From a virus: a stretch of DNA of 29,492 nt. The DNA is taken from positions 1 through 29,492 of IMG/VR virus record IMGVR_UViG_3300031857_000994; one strand, 5' to 3'. Position 1 is the first letter of the stretch. Every line of letters starts with the position of its first letter. The notes below the pieces were generated by a model. That model had not been told where the DNA came from and ran no database searches. It was given only the letters and a program-made list of their open reading frames with translations. Below are positions 1-8,359 of this stretch, in pieces. The translations under genes were made by a program, and so were the position numbers.

Positions 1-1066
1 CATTAAAATCAATATTATCAATATTAGTGATTACGTTAACACCTAAATTAGTATCTTTACCACCACCTACTCTATATTTTATAAAAATAGTTGTATTTGC
101 TTTTGGTATGGCACCTAATGATAAATTATTCAAGTATGTTGCAAGATTCACTTTTAAATCCCCTGTGATGTAATTATCTAAATTATCTAATGGATTTACA
201 GTACCAGAACCAAATGTTAATTGGAAGTAACCCTCGGGTGTATATTCCGTAATAAATTTATTACTCACTGAAACATAGGTTCCCGCTCTAAAATTATCTT
301 TATCGGACGACTTAGTTGCATCAGGTATAAAAACTTTATCTTGCATTAAAGATTTTACTTCGTACCATTTATTTGTTGGTGAACTAAACTCCGCAAGGGT
401 CGGATTAGCCCCAAAGGTTGTTCCATCTTTATGAATGATTGAGGTAACACCTAAAACATTTAATTCGGGTAGAAATATTTTTAAAAATGGTTTTTGTTCT
501 ATATCTGTTATTACTTTTCTAAAAATTCTTGTAACCCCATTAACAACCGGTTCTCTCTTGGTTATGGTGTAAGATATCAACTTATTATTACCATCAAAAT
601 TAGGAATCTTTAATCTGTTTGGTTCACCCTTGCTATTGAACGGGTTGGAAAAATCTATGTCTTCTATTGTTTCAAAGATTTGACCTCCACCAGATATTTG
701 TGCTCCTGATCTTAATAAACCAAGATATTCTGTTTTTTCTTTATCACCACTAACCGGTACATTTATTGAAAAATCACAAAGTGTAACAGAAGGTCTATTA
801 CCGGGTATTCTTAAACCATATGTTTTTGCAATATGAAATAATGATTGTCTTTGTTGTGCAAAATCAAGAATGGTTTCTTGCCAAACTCTATCGATATGAA
901 AATGTAGATTATCGGTAACAGCGGCGTTTAAATCCAATAACACAGAAAATATAGATGCGTCGTTAGTATTCTTTACTAAATCGGGATAATATTGTTTGGT
1001 CATGTTGACCAATTCTTCTCTTAGTCCCGCAAAGTCTCTTGTTGCATATGATATTTTTTTCGACAT
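1..1066 (-). CDS. gp6: Baseplate wedge protein, T4 gp6-like (partial, 3' end off window)
   Basis: The frame is open from an ATG at 1066 to the left edge, giving the first 355 residues of a longer protein; T4 gp6 is about 660 aa, so roughly half is present. The N-terminus begins MSKKISYATRDFAGLREELV and continues with a segment about a long-tailed wedge fold (NDASIFSVLLDLNAAVTDNLHFHIDR). This is the usual opening of gp6/baseplate J-like proteins. gp6 forms the dimeric arms that join wedges into the baseplate ring. Near the window edge is a glycine-rich stretch (IKYRVGGGKDTNLGVNV) common to the family. It starts one base after the stop of the gp25-like gene, so the two are translationally linked, and gp25-gp6 adjacency is conserved in T4-like phages. 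Assignment rests on family recognition and context. Confidence 0.85.
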   Translation of the reverse strand, partial: MSKKISYATRDFAGLREELVNMTKQYYPDLVKNTNDASIFSVLLDLNAAVTDNLHFHIDRVWQETILDFAQQRQSLFHIAKTYGLRIPGNRPSVTLCDFSINVPVSGDKEKTEYLGLLRSGAQISGGGQIFETIEDIDFSNPFNSKGEPNRLKIPNFDGNNKLISYTITKREPVVNGVTRIFRKVITDIEQKPFLKIFLPELNVLGVTSIIHKDGTTFGANPTLAEFSSPTNKWYEVKSLMQDKVFIPDATKSSDKDNFRAGTYVSVSNKFITEYTPEGYFQLTFGSGTVNPLDNLDNYITGDLKVNLATYLNNLSLGAIPKANTTIFIKYRVGGGKDTNLGVNVITNIDNIDFN

Positions 1067-1067
1067 A

Positions 1068-1520
1068 TTATATATTGATAATTATAAAATCCGAAGACGA
1101 AAATGCTCCGTTATTAACCGTGTAGTCTATTCTTACTTTTGCGGTATATGGTTTACTTGATGCGTCTGAAACCCTGAATAGTCTTTCATCCTCATTCTGT
1201 GTGAATGTTTTTTCCTCCTCTGGGTCATTTTCCGCCGAATTTATTTTTATTGAGTTTATATCTAAATTAGGTATAAACTTTTTTACTCCTTCTCTTATTT
1301 CTTCTTCAATCAGACCAAATGTTATCACATCATTTTGTTCGAATATGTATTCATATATTCTTGTACCAAAATCAGGTAAATAATATCTTGACCCTCTCTT
1401 TGTTAAAAGAAGATGTATGAGGTTTGCTCTCACTTCTCTTTCTGGTGTTTCTGTCATCTTTAGAAAATCACCCTTACTACTGTCCCTAAATGGATAGTCT
1501 ATACCATAAGTTACTGCCAT
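1068..1520 (-). CDS. gp25: Baseplate wedge protein, T4 gp25 (GPW/gp25 family)
   Basis: The product is 150 aa, close to the 132 aa of T4 gp25. Residues 23-55 carry the family signature: TPEREVRANLIHLLLT, then a short basic-glycine turn and LPDFGTRIYEYIF. gp25-family proteins sit at the inner baseplate, where they contact the sheath initiator and trigger sheath contraction. The acidic middle (about residues 95-110, NDPEEEKTFTQNEDE) looks like a surface loop. The ATG at 1520 is the only sensible start and lies about 40 nt downstream (in transcription) of a terminator, so the gene probably opens a new late transcript. No Shine-Dalgarno sequence is visible. The stop is one base before the gp6 start. 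Confidence 0.92.
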   Translation of the reverse strand: MAVTYGIDYPFRDSSKGDFLKMTETPEREVRANLIHLLLTKRGSRYYLPDFGTRIYEYIFEQNDVITFGLIEEEIREGVKKFIPNLDINSIKINSAENDPEEEKTFTQNEDERLFRVSDASSKPYTAKVRIDYTVNNGAFSSSDFIIINI

Positions 1521-1560
1521 ATCAATAAATATAAACTAATACAAAATGGTAATAAATAAA

Positions 1561-1582
1561 AAACCCAACCGAAGTTGGGTTT
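1561..1582 (-). terminator. Intrinsic terminator after nrdA, UUCG tetraloop
   Basis: Read on the minus strand, a 9-bp stem (AAACCCAAC / GTTGGGTTT) closes on a TTCG tetraloop and is followed at once by TTTTTTATTTATT. The UUCG loop is the stable form only on the minus strand, which matches the direction of nrdA transcription. It separates the nucleotide-metabolism genes from gp25-gp6. Confidence 0.9.
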
Positions 1583-1680
1583 AATGTTGTGTCTTGATAT
1601 TCACCCCCGTTATTCTCGAGACCTGGGTGCTCAAGGTACGCCTTGACGACATTAGTACTTTGAGGAGTCACCCATTCTTT
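1583..1680. other. GC-richer structured non-coding element between nrdA stop and terminator
   Basis: These 98 bases are visibly richer in G+C than the flanks and hold no recognised gene. On the plus strand TGGGTG (1624-1629) and CTCAAGGTAC (1630-1639) pair with GTACTTTGAG (1655-1664) and CACCCA (1669-1674). This makes a stem of about 16 bp with one G-U pair, a 4-nt bulge (1665-1668) and a 15-nt loop, followed by TTCTTTTTA. On the minus strand the G-U pair becomes an A-C mismatch, which favours plus-strand RNA. An alternative hairpin, TCAAGG / CCTTGA around 1631-1646, is possible on both strands. A minus-strand frame also runs open directly after the nrdA stop, but it has no start codon and unusual third positions. 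It could be an antisense terminator, a small RNA or an acquired fragment. Confidence 0.5.
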
Positions 1681-3462
1681 TTACGCTTCACAGCTAACAC
1701 AATCGGGATTCATTGCTTGAGCAGCAATATCACCTCTTAATACCGATTCTGTTCTCATATAGTATAGTGTTTTAACACCTTGTTTCCACGCTTCTAAATG
1801 TACTTGATTAATCCATTTAGGATCCGCGGTTGCGGGAAATGCTAAGTTTAATGAAACCGCCTGATCAATATATTGTTGTCTTACACCAGCTTGTCTTACC
1901 AAATCTAATTGATTAATTTCTTTGAATGTTTTGAATACATCTTTAACGGAATTAGCTCTATGAGATCTTTCATCGATTGATATTTCTTTACTTTCAACTA
2001 ATTTACTATCCGAAAAACACCACTCATCTAAGAAATCTAATCCCTGTACTGAACCCCCATCCGCTAAGATTTGATCCCATACCTCTTTAGTGTTCTTACC
2101 GATTTTACGAAGTACCCTTTCTAATTCGGGATTTTTACGAATAAATGTACCCTTAGATGTTTGTTCGGTAAATACATTTGCAGCCCATGGTTCAATACCA
2201 CTACTTACGTTACCACTTAATTTAGAGTTTGATACTGTAGGTGCAACCGCTCTTAAATGTGTGTTTCTGAATCCACTCTCTTTACACCATAGTGGTTCAC
2301 CAAATTCTTTCGCCATATCTCTACTCGCCCTTTCAGATTCAATTTTAATCTGAGAGAAAATCTTACGTGTTTCAAATTGTGCAGTCAATCCTTCAAATGG
2401 AACACCTTTTTGTTGTAAATAAGTGTGCCAACCTAATACACCTAAACCAAGTGCTCGACCTTTTTCAGCGGAACGTACTGCATTATCAAATCCTCTTAAA
2501 TTTTTTGCTCTTTGAATAAATTCTTCTAATACTCCATCTAAGAAAATAGTTGATGTGTAAACTAAATCTGTATCTTTCCATTCATCATATTTTGCAACAT
2601 TTAGAGAAGATAAACAACATACAAATGAATGAGATTCGTCTGTGTGTAAAACAATTTCAGAACAGATATTTGTCATGTGAACTTTCAATCCATTCTTTTT
2701 ATACATTTCAGGATTTTGTTTATTAACATTACCCTTGTACATAATATATGGTTCACCTGTTGCTTTTCTCTTTTGAAGAAGTTTACCCCATTTTCTACGT
2801 GCATCAGAGTCACCCTCTTCTAACTTTTTCATAAACTTATCACTAACTACAACACATTGATGTAAGTTAAGTGATTGTCTGTTAACATCACCCTTTGGTT
2901 CTCTAATTTCCAAAAAGTCCTCAAAGTCTTTATGTTCGATTTTAATATTAACCGATGCTGCCCCTCTTCTTACTGAACCTTGATTTGTTGCAAGAATTGT
3001 TGAGTCGTAGATTTTGATAAATGGGATAACACCATCTGATGTTCCGTTATTCGTAATCTTAGCCCCCGCCGGTCTTATCATATTAACACCAATACCAACA
3101 CCACCTCCGTGTTTAGCTAATATCATTAACTCCAAATTCTTGTTACCAATTTCATAGATACTATCACCAACATCAATACCAAAACAAGAGATTGGTAATC
3201 CTCTATCTGTTCCTGTATTTGATAATACCGGTGTAGCTAAGCATAACCAACCTTTCCAAATGTAGTCGAAAAATTTAGTTGCTAAATTTGGTTTACCTAA
3301 TCTTTTAGCAACAGTTGTTGCAACTCTCCAATAAGCATCTTTTGGTTTTTCTCCTGGTAGGAGATAACCTTTAGATATTGTCTTTACATAAATCTCTGTA
3401 TTTCCCCAACTTGGGAAATCGACATCGAGTTCCCAACCGAGTTCTTCTCCGTAGTTCTTCAT
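1681..3462 (-). CDS. nrdA: Class I ribonucleoside-diphosphate reductase, alpha (large) subunit
   Basis: The 593-aa protein reduces ribonucleoside diphosphates to deoxyribonucleotides with NrdB, feeding phage DNA synthesis. All core catalytic elements are visible: C93 in LPISCFGI (E. coli C225), N265-C267-E269 in TNICSEI (N437/C439/E441), C282 in VCCLSSLN (C462), and the radical-transfer pair Y567-Y568 in KTLYYMRTE (Y730/Y731). A C-terminal C588-x-x-C591 pair fits the redox-shuttle tail. It is shorter than E. coli or T4 NrdA (about 750-760 aa) because the N-terminus begins close to the catalytic barrel; no ATP-cone is recognisable, so dATP feedback through that domain is probably lost. It lies 23 bp after nrdB in the same transcript and ends before a structured element and a terminator. 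No intron or intein interrupts it. Confidence 0.96.
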   Translation of the reverse strand: MKNYGEELGWELDVDFPSWGNTEIYVKTISKGYLLPGEKPKDAYWRVATTVAKRLGKPNLATKFFDYIWKGWLCLATPVLSNTGTDRGLPISCFGIDVGDSIYEIGNKNLELMILAKHGGGVGIGVNMIRPAGAKITNNGTSDGVIPFIKIYDSTILATNQGSVRRGAASVNIKIEHKDFEDFLEIREPKGDVNRQSLNLHQCVVVSDKFMKKLEEGDSDARRKWGKLLQKRKATGEPYIMYKGNVNKQNPEMYKKNGLKVHMTNICSEIVLHTDESHSFVCCLSSLNVAKYDEWKDTDLVYTSTIFLDGVLEEFIQRAKNLRGFDNAVRSAEKGRALGLGVLGWHTYLQQKGVPFEGLTAQFETRKIFSQIKIESERASRDMAKEFGEPLWCKESGFRNTHLRAVAPTVSNSKLSGNVSSGIEPWAANVFTEQTSKGTFIRKNPELERVLRKIGKNTKEVWDQILADGGSVQGLDFLDEWCFSDSKLVESKEISIDERSHRANSVKDVFKTFKEINQLDLVRQAGVRQQYIDQAVSLNLAFPATADPKWINQVHLEAWKQGVKTLYYMRTESVLRGDIAAQAMNPDCVSCEA

Positions 3463-3485
3463 ATTTCAATAAAATTTTTAGTTAT

Positions 3486-4481
3486 TTAAAAAATATCATC
3501 CCAATTTTCACCTTCTCCTGCTTTACTATAATCAGTAGGTCTCATTGCGAAGAAGTCTGTGTGTGTAACTCCTCCTGTAAGATGAAAAAACCAGTCCAAT
3601 TCAGATGACTTCTTCTCATTGAATTTAAATGTTGGGTCATATCCAAGTTCAACTAATTTATCGTTTATTCGTTTATTGATGAATTCTTTAAGGTCAGACG
3701 CTTTCAAATTTTCGAGGTCTCCCATTTCAAAAATCTTATCGATAAATTTGTGTTCCAATTCTTGAATAAGTTTAGCCGCATTATAAATGTCTTCTTTAGC
3801 CTCTTTCAATAATTCAGGGTATTCTAAACACATGTGTCTGAATAATTGACATCCCATTTTAGAGTGAAGTGATTCGTCTCTCACACTCCATTTCATTTGT
3901 TGTCCGATACCTTTCAAAAGATTTCTCATTTGAAAACTATAGAGAACCGCAAATGATGAATATAATGCAACACCTTCAGCAAACGCTGAGAAAATTGCCA
4001 AACTTCTTGCAACCTCAACTCTCGCCTTAGGGTTTTTCTCTAAATCCTTTGGTGTCCAATCCGCGGTTGTATTAGTAAGTAATTCAAAACGTTCTTTCAT
4101 GGTCTCATCATGTAAAAACCCTTCAAAATCCTCCAAACCTAACGTCTCGTTTAGATATGAATAAGCTACCGAGTGAATCGTCTCTTGAGACCCAAACGCC
4201 ATCGCCATTTGTTTGATTTCGTGTTTTGGAAACCATTTAGTAACCATTCCTGTCCAATAATCTGAAACCGCACACTCTGTTTGTGCAAACCCTAATAAAA
4301 TATTACCAACTAAATGTTTTTCAGAATCACTTAGATTTTCGTTCCAATCTTTTAAATCTCCCTGCATAGGTATTTCGGTATGTAACCAAAAAGCCTGCAT
4401 TTGTTTTAACCACCCTTCGTTGAAATATTCAGGATATTCAAATGGTTTAAATGGTATTCTTTCTGTGAATAATCTACTCAT
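3486..4481 (-). CDS. nrdB: Class I ribonucleoside-diphosphate reductase, beta (small) subunit
   Basis: The 331-aa protein is the radical-generating partner of NrdA. Ferritin-like metal ligands are visible at E69 (TECAVSDYW), E100 and H103 (SQETIHSVAY), E169 (FAEGVALY), and E203 and H206 (RDESLHSKM). The residue equivalent to the E. coli radical tyrosine Y122 is Y107. By spacing (31 residues before E100) E69 occupies the place of E. coli D84, so this metal ligand is Glu instead of Asp. The C-terminus ends in an acidic-aromatic tail (NWDDIF) of the kind that docks on NrdA. The gene starts 8 bp after the helicase stop and runs into nrdA. Confidence 0.96.
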   Translation of the reverse strand: MSRLFTERIPFKPFEYPEYFNEGWLKQMQAFWLHTEIPMQGDLKDWNENLSDSEKHLVGNILLGFAQTECAVSDYWTGMVTKWFPKHEIKQMAMAFGSQETIHSVAYSYLNETLGLEDFEGFLHDETMKERFELLTNTTADWTPKDLEKNPKARVEVARSLAIFSAFAEGVALYSSFAVLYSFQMRNLLKGIGQQMKWSVRDESLHSKMGCQLFRHMCLEYPELLKEAKEDIYNAAKLIQELEHKFIDKIFEMGDLENLKASDLKEFINKRINDKLVELGYDPTFKFNEKKSSELDWFFHLTGGVTHTDFFAMRPTDYSKAGEGENWDDIF

Positions 4482-4489
4482 ATTGTTAT

Positions 4490-5875
4490 TTAATTTTGTA
4501 TCCTTAATTTTCTTTCTTGTGATTTCTTAAATACTTCAGCCGCACGATTTGCTCTCTTTTCTTCTTGTTGATGTTCGTGTCCTAAAAGAGTATTCTGAGA
4601 TTCAGTATCAATTACTAAGAATTGATTATCGAATTTGCAATTTTGCCATATGATACCATCTTTACCAACACGAGATTTTAACAATGTTAATGTTGCTAAA
4701 TTATTCTCTTTTTGTTCAAGTGTTTTACCAATTGATAAAATGATATGTGCAATTTGTGCTTTTTTAATTGAACCTCCCATTTGGTCTCCTGTAACAACTT
4801 CAGATGAAATTGATTCACGATTACCTTGTGTTGCTGTCCATATTGCGATATTAAATTCAGATGTCATTGCCTCTAAACTTCTCATAATTGACCCTTCTCC
4901 TTTCCATTCTTCACCATTTACACTTCTCTCGGGTGAAATACAATCGACATAATCAATTACCACCAAATCGGGTTTAAATCCTTCTGAAATCATTTTTCTA
5001 ATTTTAGATTTAATTTCAGAAATGGTGATATTGTCACTTGGTAATTTTGATAATTTAAGAGAACCCGACGACCTTTCTTGTTGTTCTCTTACAGAAGCAA
5101 GAACTTCTTCTTTAAACTCTGGTTGTTCATCCGGAGCAACACCTGACCATATGGTATAGTGTTTTCTTTTAATTTGACCTTCATTATCTTCAAAAAATAT
5201 TTGAAGGACATTAAATCCATCGTTGTAAGCGGTATTGGAAAACTTAGTTAGTAATGTTGTTTTACCTGTACCAGTTGGTGCTAATACAACACCTAACTCA
5301 CCTCTACCTAGACCACCCTTTAAAACGTTATCTAAACCAACAATTCCTGTTCTAATTGGTAGTCTGTAATCCTTTTCAAGAGCGTCGTCAATATTGTGAA
5401 ATACATCAACAACACTATCGTTTATGACACCAACCTGTAAAGCTTTTTGAATTTTCTCTTCAATTTTATTGTATGACTCAAATTCACCATTATCAATAAT
5501 TGATTGAATGGTTTTCAATTCTTTTTTTAAGTTTTGTTGTCTACAAAAATTTAATGATTTGTCTTTTACAAATTCATCATTTTTCTCTAAATTTTTAATT
5601 GATTCTAATGTATCAATGTGTGGTCTATTAGAATCCTTATTACCACCTTCAGACATAATTTTTTGGGCAACTGTCTCATAGTTTGGGACTTTATTGTAAA
5701 GTTTATGAAGTTCCTTAATGTTCTCCATAATAAACTTAAATGAATTGTTATCGAAGTATTTACTCTCTAATACTTCAACGATAACGTCTCCAAACTTCTT
5801 ATCTTCTATAATAGCCTTTATTAGTTGTTGTTGAAATGTATGACCTAGGTACCCAAAATTTTTCTCTTCAGACAT
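4490..5875 (-). CDS. gp41: Replicative DNA helicase, DnaB/T4 gp41 family
   Basis: The 461-aa protein is a hexameric 5'-3' replicative helicase. An N-terminal helical domain (about 1-150) is followed by a RecA-like motor: Walker A APTGTGKTT at 199-207, a motif-1a-like acidic FFEDNEGQ (227-234), Walker B DLVVIDYVD at 303-311, and a polar WTATQGNR (346-353) that matches the sensor Q of DnaB helicases. The C-terminus (about 430-461) is charged and probably disordered. Length is close to T4 gp41 (475 aa). No separate primase gene is visible in this window. It sits in the replication block between an unknown duplicated protein and nrdB, with 15-bp and 8-bp gaps. Confidence 0.93.
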   Translation of the reverse strand: MSEEKNFGYLGHTFQQQLIKAIIEDKKFGDVIVEVLESKYFDNNSFKFIMENIKELHKLYNKVPNYETVAQKIMSEGGNKDSNRPHIDTLESIKNLEKNDEFVKDKSLNFCRQQNLKKELKTIQSIIDNGEFESYNKIEEKIQKALQVGVINDSVVDVFHNIDDALEKDYRLPIRTGIVGLDNVLKGGLGRGELGVVLAPTGTGKTTLLTKFSNTAYNDGFNVLQIFFEDNEGQIKRKHYTIWSGVAPDEQPEFKEEVLASVREQQERSSGSLKLSKLPSDNITISEIKSKIRKMISEGFKPDLVVIDYVDCISPERSVNGEEWKGEGSIMRSLEAMTSEFNIAIWTATQGNRESISSEVVTGDQMGGSIKKAQIAHIILSIGKTLEQKENNLATLTLLKSRVGKDGIIWQNCKFDNQFLVIDTESQNTLLGHEHQQEEKRANRAAEVFKKSQERKLRIQN

Positions 5876-5890
5876 GTTTGTAATTTTTTT

Positions 5891-6337
5891 TTAAAGTTCG
5901 TAATTCAAATATTTTGTTTCTAAATTTTTTGAAGACAGTATGTCAGTCAAATCTGACAAAATCCTCTTAAGTTTTGGACGAACATCTACTGTATATCTAA
6001 CCTTTGGATGGTAGTAATACGCTGGAAATATTCTTGAAATAAATACATCCTCATTCAACTTAATTTCAATTAAAAATTCCTCTTTTTTGTTCTCTTCGTC
6101 ATCTTCCACACTCTCCAAATTGAGGAAATAATTTTGATTTTCACACAAATAATCGGATGTTTTTGTTTTTAAATCATCACTTATTTCTTCAGAAATTTCT
6201 TTTATATAATAATGAAGATCCATTGACCTCCTCGCTTTAGGGTTATGGTTTTTTACATTAAAAAATCTTTGGCAGACAATGTTTCCATCCAATGTTAACA
6301 AAAATTCAAATTTTGTGATTTCTTGTTGATTAGTCAT
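5891..6337 (-). CDS. Unknown protein with internal tandem duplication
   Basis: I do not recognise this 148-aa protein. It appears to be two copies of a module of about 55 residues. Residues 10-64 (from FEFLLTLDGNIVCQRFF) and 86-144 (from EEFLIEIKLNEDVFISRIF) align through a hydrophobic beta-like start, an arginine plus Phe, an aromatic-His-Pro-Lys/Arg centre (NHNPKARRSMDL versus YYHPKVRYTVDV) and an amphipathic helix ending in SDYL / TKYL. An acidic linker (75-85, ESVEDDEENKK) joins them. No catalytic motif or membrane segment is seen. Its ATG overlaps the end of the RNase H-like gene by 8 bp, and the helicase starts 15 bp after it, so a role at the replication fork (for example as a small adaptor) is possible but only inferred from position. 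Confidence 0.8.
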   Translation of the reverse strand: MTNQQEITKFEFLLTLDGNIVCQRFFNVKNHNPKARRSMDLHYYIKEISEEISDDLKTKTSDYLCENQNYFLNLESVEDDEENKKEEFLIEIKLNEDVFISRIFPAYYYHPKVRYTVDVRPKLKRILSDLTDILSSKNLETKYLNYEL

Positions 6338-7349
6338 AGTTTTTAATTTTAATTAATTTTTTATTTTTTTCTTTTCTAGTTAATCTTAGGAAGGGGTTTA
6401 AAAAATTCGTCCATCTGTCATCGGACTTAGGTAATAAATTAAAAATCCCATCTTCCGTCATCATTTTCATCATATTTTTATAAGACCTTCCTTCGGGGTC
6501 TAATAAATCATTTATTAGTGAGTTTATTGTGTCTTTTGCTTCATCGGTCAAAAACGGTTCTTCTAAACTTACAATCCTTTTGTTAATTTCAAAAAACTCA
6601 TTACCAAAGACACCATATTTTGTTACACCCGTAAGTATGTTTTTGTATAACCAATTAGTTTTATCATCTTCGAACAATAAGTTGGTTCTTTCCAATATTT
6701 CCTCAATTGTGACCGCTCTATTTTTTATTTCAGGATATAAGGACAATAATCTTTTTAATCCCATACTTTTGATACCTGATATATTATCCGAGGGATCTCC
6801 ACACAACATTTTAACCAATTTGACATTACTAATATGAATATCCTCATGACTATAAGTTATAATATCGTTGGACTTATATAGTTTTCCGTGTGAAGGGTTA
6901 TATATTGATGTTTTTTCAGAAACCAATTGAGTTAAATCACCATCAGAAGAATAGATGATTTTTGTTTCATTTGGGGAGTTTTGAACATAATATGCCACAC
7001 AATCATCAGTTTCACAATATTCAAATTCACCCTGTCTAACATAAAGTTCCTCTAAATACTGTTTGATTCTGTTTCTTTGATAATTGTAGTTATCGAGTTC
7101 TTCCTCTGAACGGATTCTGTTTCTACGATTTTCTTTGTAGAGATGATAGATTTGTCGTCTTTGATGGGATCCGTTTTCACCGTCCCAAAACACAACAATT
7201 TTATCTAAATGATATGTTTCAAACGATCTCCTAAGAGTATTGATAAAATGATAGATTCCTCCAATATGTTTTCCCTTATAGAAGTGATTCTTAAGACCAA
7301 AGAAACCAATCGTGAGTAAATTGTCGCCATCAACTAATAAAACGGACAT
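6330..7349 (-). CDS. rnh: 5'-3' exonuclease / T4 RNase H-like flap nuclease (FEN family)
   Basis: The 339-aa protein matches the FEN/5'-exonuclease fold and is close to T4 RNase H (305 aa), which removes RNA primers from Okazaki fragments. Acidic metal ligands are visible in order: D7 and D9 (LLVDGDN), D56 (VVFWDGENG), D115 and D116 with E113 (ETDDCVAYY), D136 and D138 (SSDGDLTQL), and D185/D188 (GDPSDNISGIKSMG). The last of these leads into the helix-three-turn-helix that binds DNA backbone. A basic arch-like segment (64-82, RRQIYHLYKENRRNRIR) is also present. The basic C-terminus (KEKNKKLIKIKNYD) overlaps the next gene by 8 bp. It lies between uvsX and the helicase, as expected for a replication cluster. 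Confidence 0.92.
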   Translation of the reverse strand: MSVLLVDGDNLLTIGFFGLKNHFYKGKHIGGIYHFINTLRRSFETYHLDKIVVFWDGENGSHQRRQIYHLYKENRRNRIRSEEELDNYNYQRNRIKQYLEELYVRQGEFEYCETDDCVAYYVQNSPNETKIIYSSDGDLTQLVSEKTSIYNPSHGKLYKSNDIITYSHEDIHISNVKLVKMLCGDPSDNISGIKSMGLKRLLSLYPEIKNRAVTIEEILERTNLLFEDDKTNWLYKNILTGVTKYGVFGNEFFEINKRIVSLEEPFLTDEAKDTINSLINDLLDPEGRSYKNMMKMMTEDGIFNLLPKSDDRWTNFLNPFLRLTRKEKNKKLIKIKNYD

Positions 7350-7365
7350 TAATGTTTATTAATAA

Positions 7366-8340
7366 TTATTCATCCTCAGTTACAACTTCAATATCTTCCG
7401 CGTCTGTAACATTAACGCCTAACATTTTACTAATATAATCTCCATGTTCTGATTTGTAAAGCTCAATACTCTTCTTTTCTTCAACATCATCTCTACCCTT
7501 CATAAAGTCATGTGCAGTGACTAAAATTCTACCATCTTCATAACCCAAACCATTTACATGGTTTTTCATTATTGAAATTTTAGTTCTTGTTGCAATCTTA
7601 ACTTTTCTCTTGTCTTTGGTGATTGAGATTTTAGTGGTTCCCGCACCTTTTTGATTACCAAATAAGAATACAAGAGTTGAGTTTAACCAAATTGCTTCTC
7701 CACCTTTCGCTTTAATCTTAGGTTGACCAAAAGGATTGTCGGGTAATTCCACCCAAGGTTGATTCACAATTATTAGGGTATTTGTATATTTTTTATCGGC
7801 CCTTCTTGAACCTGAAATTCTTTGATTCAGTCCCATACCAATCTTATCCGCTAATGTAGATGCATTGTGTTGTTTACCACCTTTACCTTCGTAAGTCATT
7901 TTACAAGGTACTGAACCTACAGAGTCCCATAAGAATAGAATATCATGTGGTATTTCACCCTTTTCTTGAGCATCCAATACTTCATTAATAAAATCGGTAA
8001 TTTGTTCAATATACTCAAAATCACTATTGAAAAGATAGAAATCATCTTCTTTATTGAAACCCATTAATTCGGCGTGATCCCAACTCCATTTCTGTTCAGT
8101 AATAATAAACACAGGTAATATACCTTTCTTTTGTGCGTCTACTGCCGCCTTTACAAGTGCCGTAGTTTTTCCTGTATCACTATGACCCAAAAACATATTC
8201 AAATGTCCAATAGCCGGACCAGGAATACCTGTTGCATCTAAAAATGCATCACCCAAATCAAAGAACCTATCAGCCTTGTATTCGGCTTCTTTAGAGAACT
8301 TTTTCTTTATTGAACTAAAATCGTTTTTCTTGATTGCCAT
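7366..8340 (-). CDS. uvsX: UvsX/RecA-like recombinase
   Basis: The 324-aa protein is a RecA-fold strand-exchange ATPase. Walker A is GHSDTGKTT (52-60), the presumed catalytic glutamate is E82 in IITEQKW, Walker B is ILFLWDS (134-140), and a following IIVNQPW (190-196) places the conserved Gln. A KAKGGEAIWLNSTL segment (210-223) matches the conserved region after the L2 loop in RecA/UvsX proteins. The C-terminus is acidic (DAEDIEVVTEDE), like the regulatory tail of many recombinases. It is somewhat shorter than T4 UvsX (about 390 aa). It follows gp32, its known functional partner in T4 recombination-dependent replication, and precedes RNase H. Confidence 0.92.
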   Translation of the reverse strand: MAIKKNDFSSIKKKFSKEAEYKADRFFDLGDAFLDATGIPGPAIGHLNMFLGHSDTGKTTALVKAAVDAQKKGILPVFIITEQKWSWDHAELMGFNKEDDFYLFNSDFEYIEQITDFINEVLDAQEKGEIPHDILFLWDSVGSVPCKMTYEGKGGKQHNASTLADKIGMGLNQRISGSRRADKKYTNTLIIVNQPWVELPDNPFGQPKIKAKGGEAIWLNSTLVFLFGNQKGAGTTKISITKDKRKVKIATRTKISIMKNHVNGLGYEDGRILVTAHDFMKGRDDVEEKKSIELYKSEHGDYISKMLGVNVTDAEDIEVVTEDE

Positions 8341-8359
8341 ATTATATAAATTTAAAAGT

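Noticed and set aside
1583-1680. Minus-strand open frame continuing after the nrdA stop (KEWVTPQSTNVVKAYLEH...)
   Set aside because: It lacks a start codon, has third-position use unlike neighbouring genes, and runs into the terminator hairpin. Structured RNA explains the region better, so I kept it only as an alternative.
1583-1680. tRNA or known ribozyme in the structured element
   Set aside because: No cloverleaf, T-arm sequence or hammerhead core could be found on either strand.
3462-3486. Intron or intein in nrdA/nrdB, common in T4-like phages
   Set aside because: All motifs of both subunits follow in one uninterrupted frame with normal spacing.
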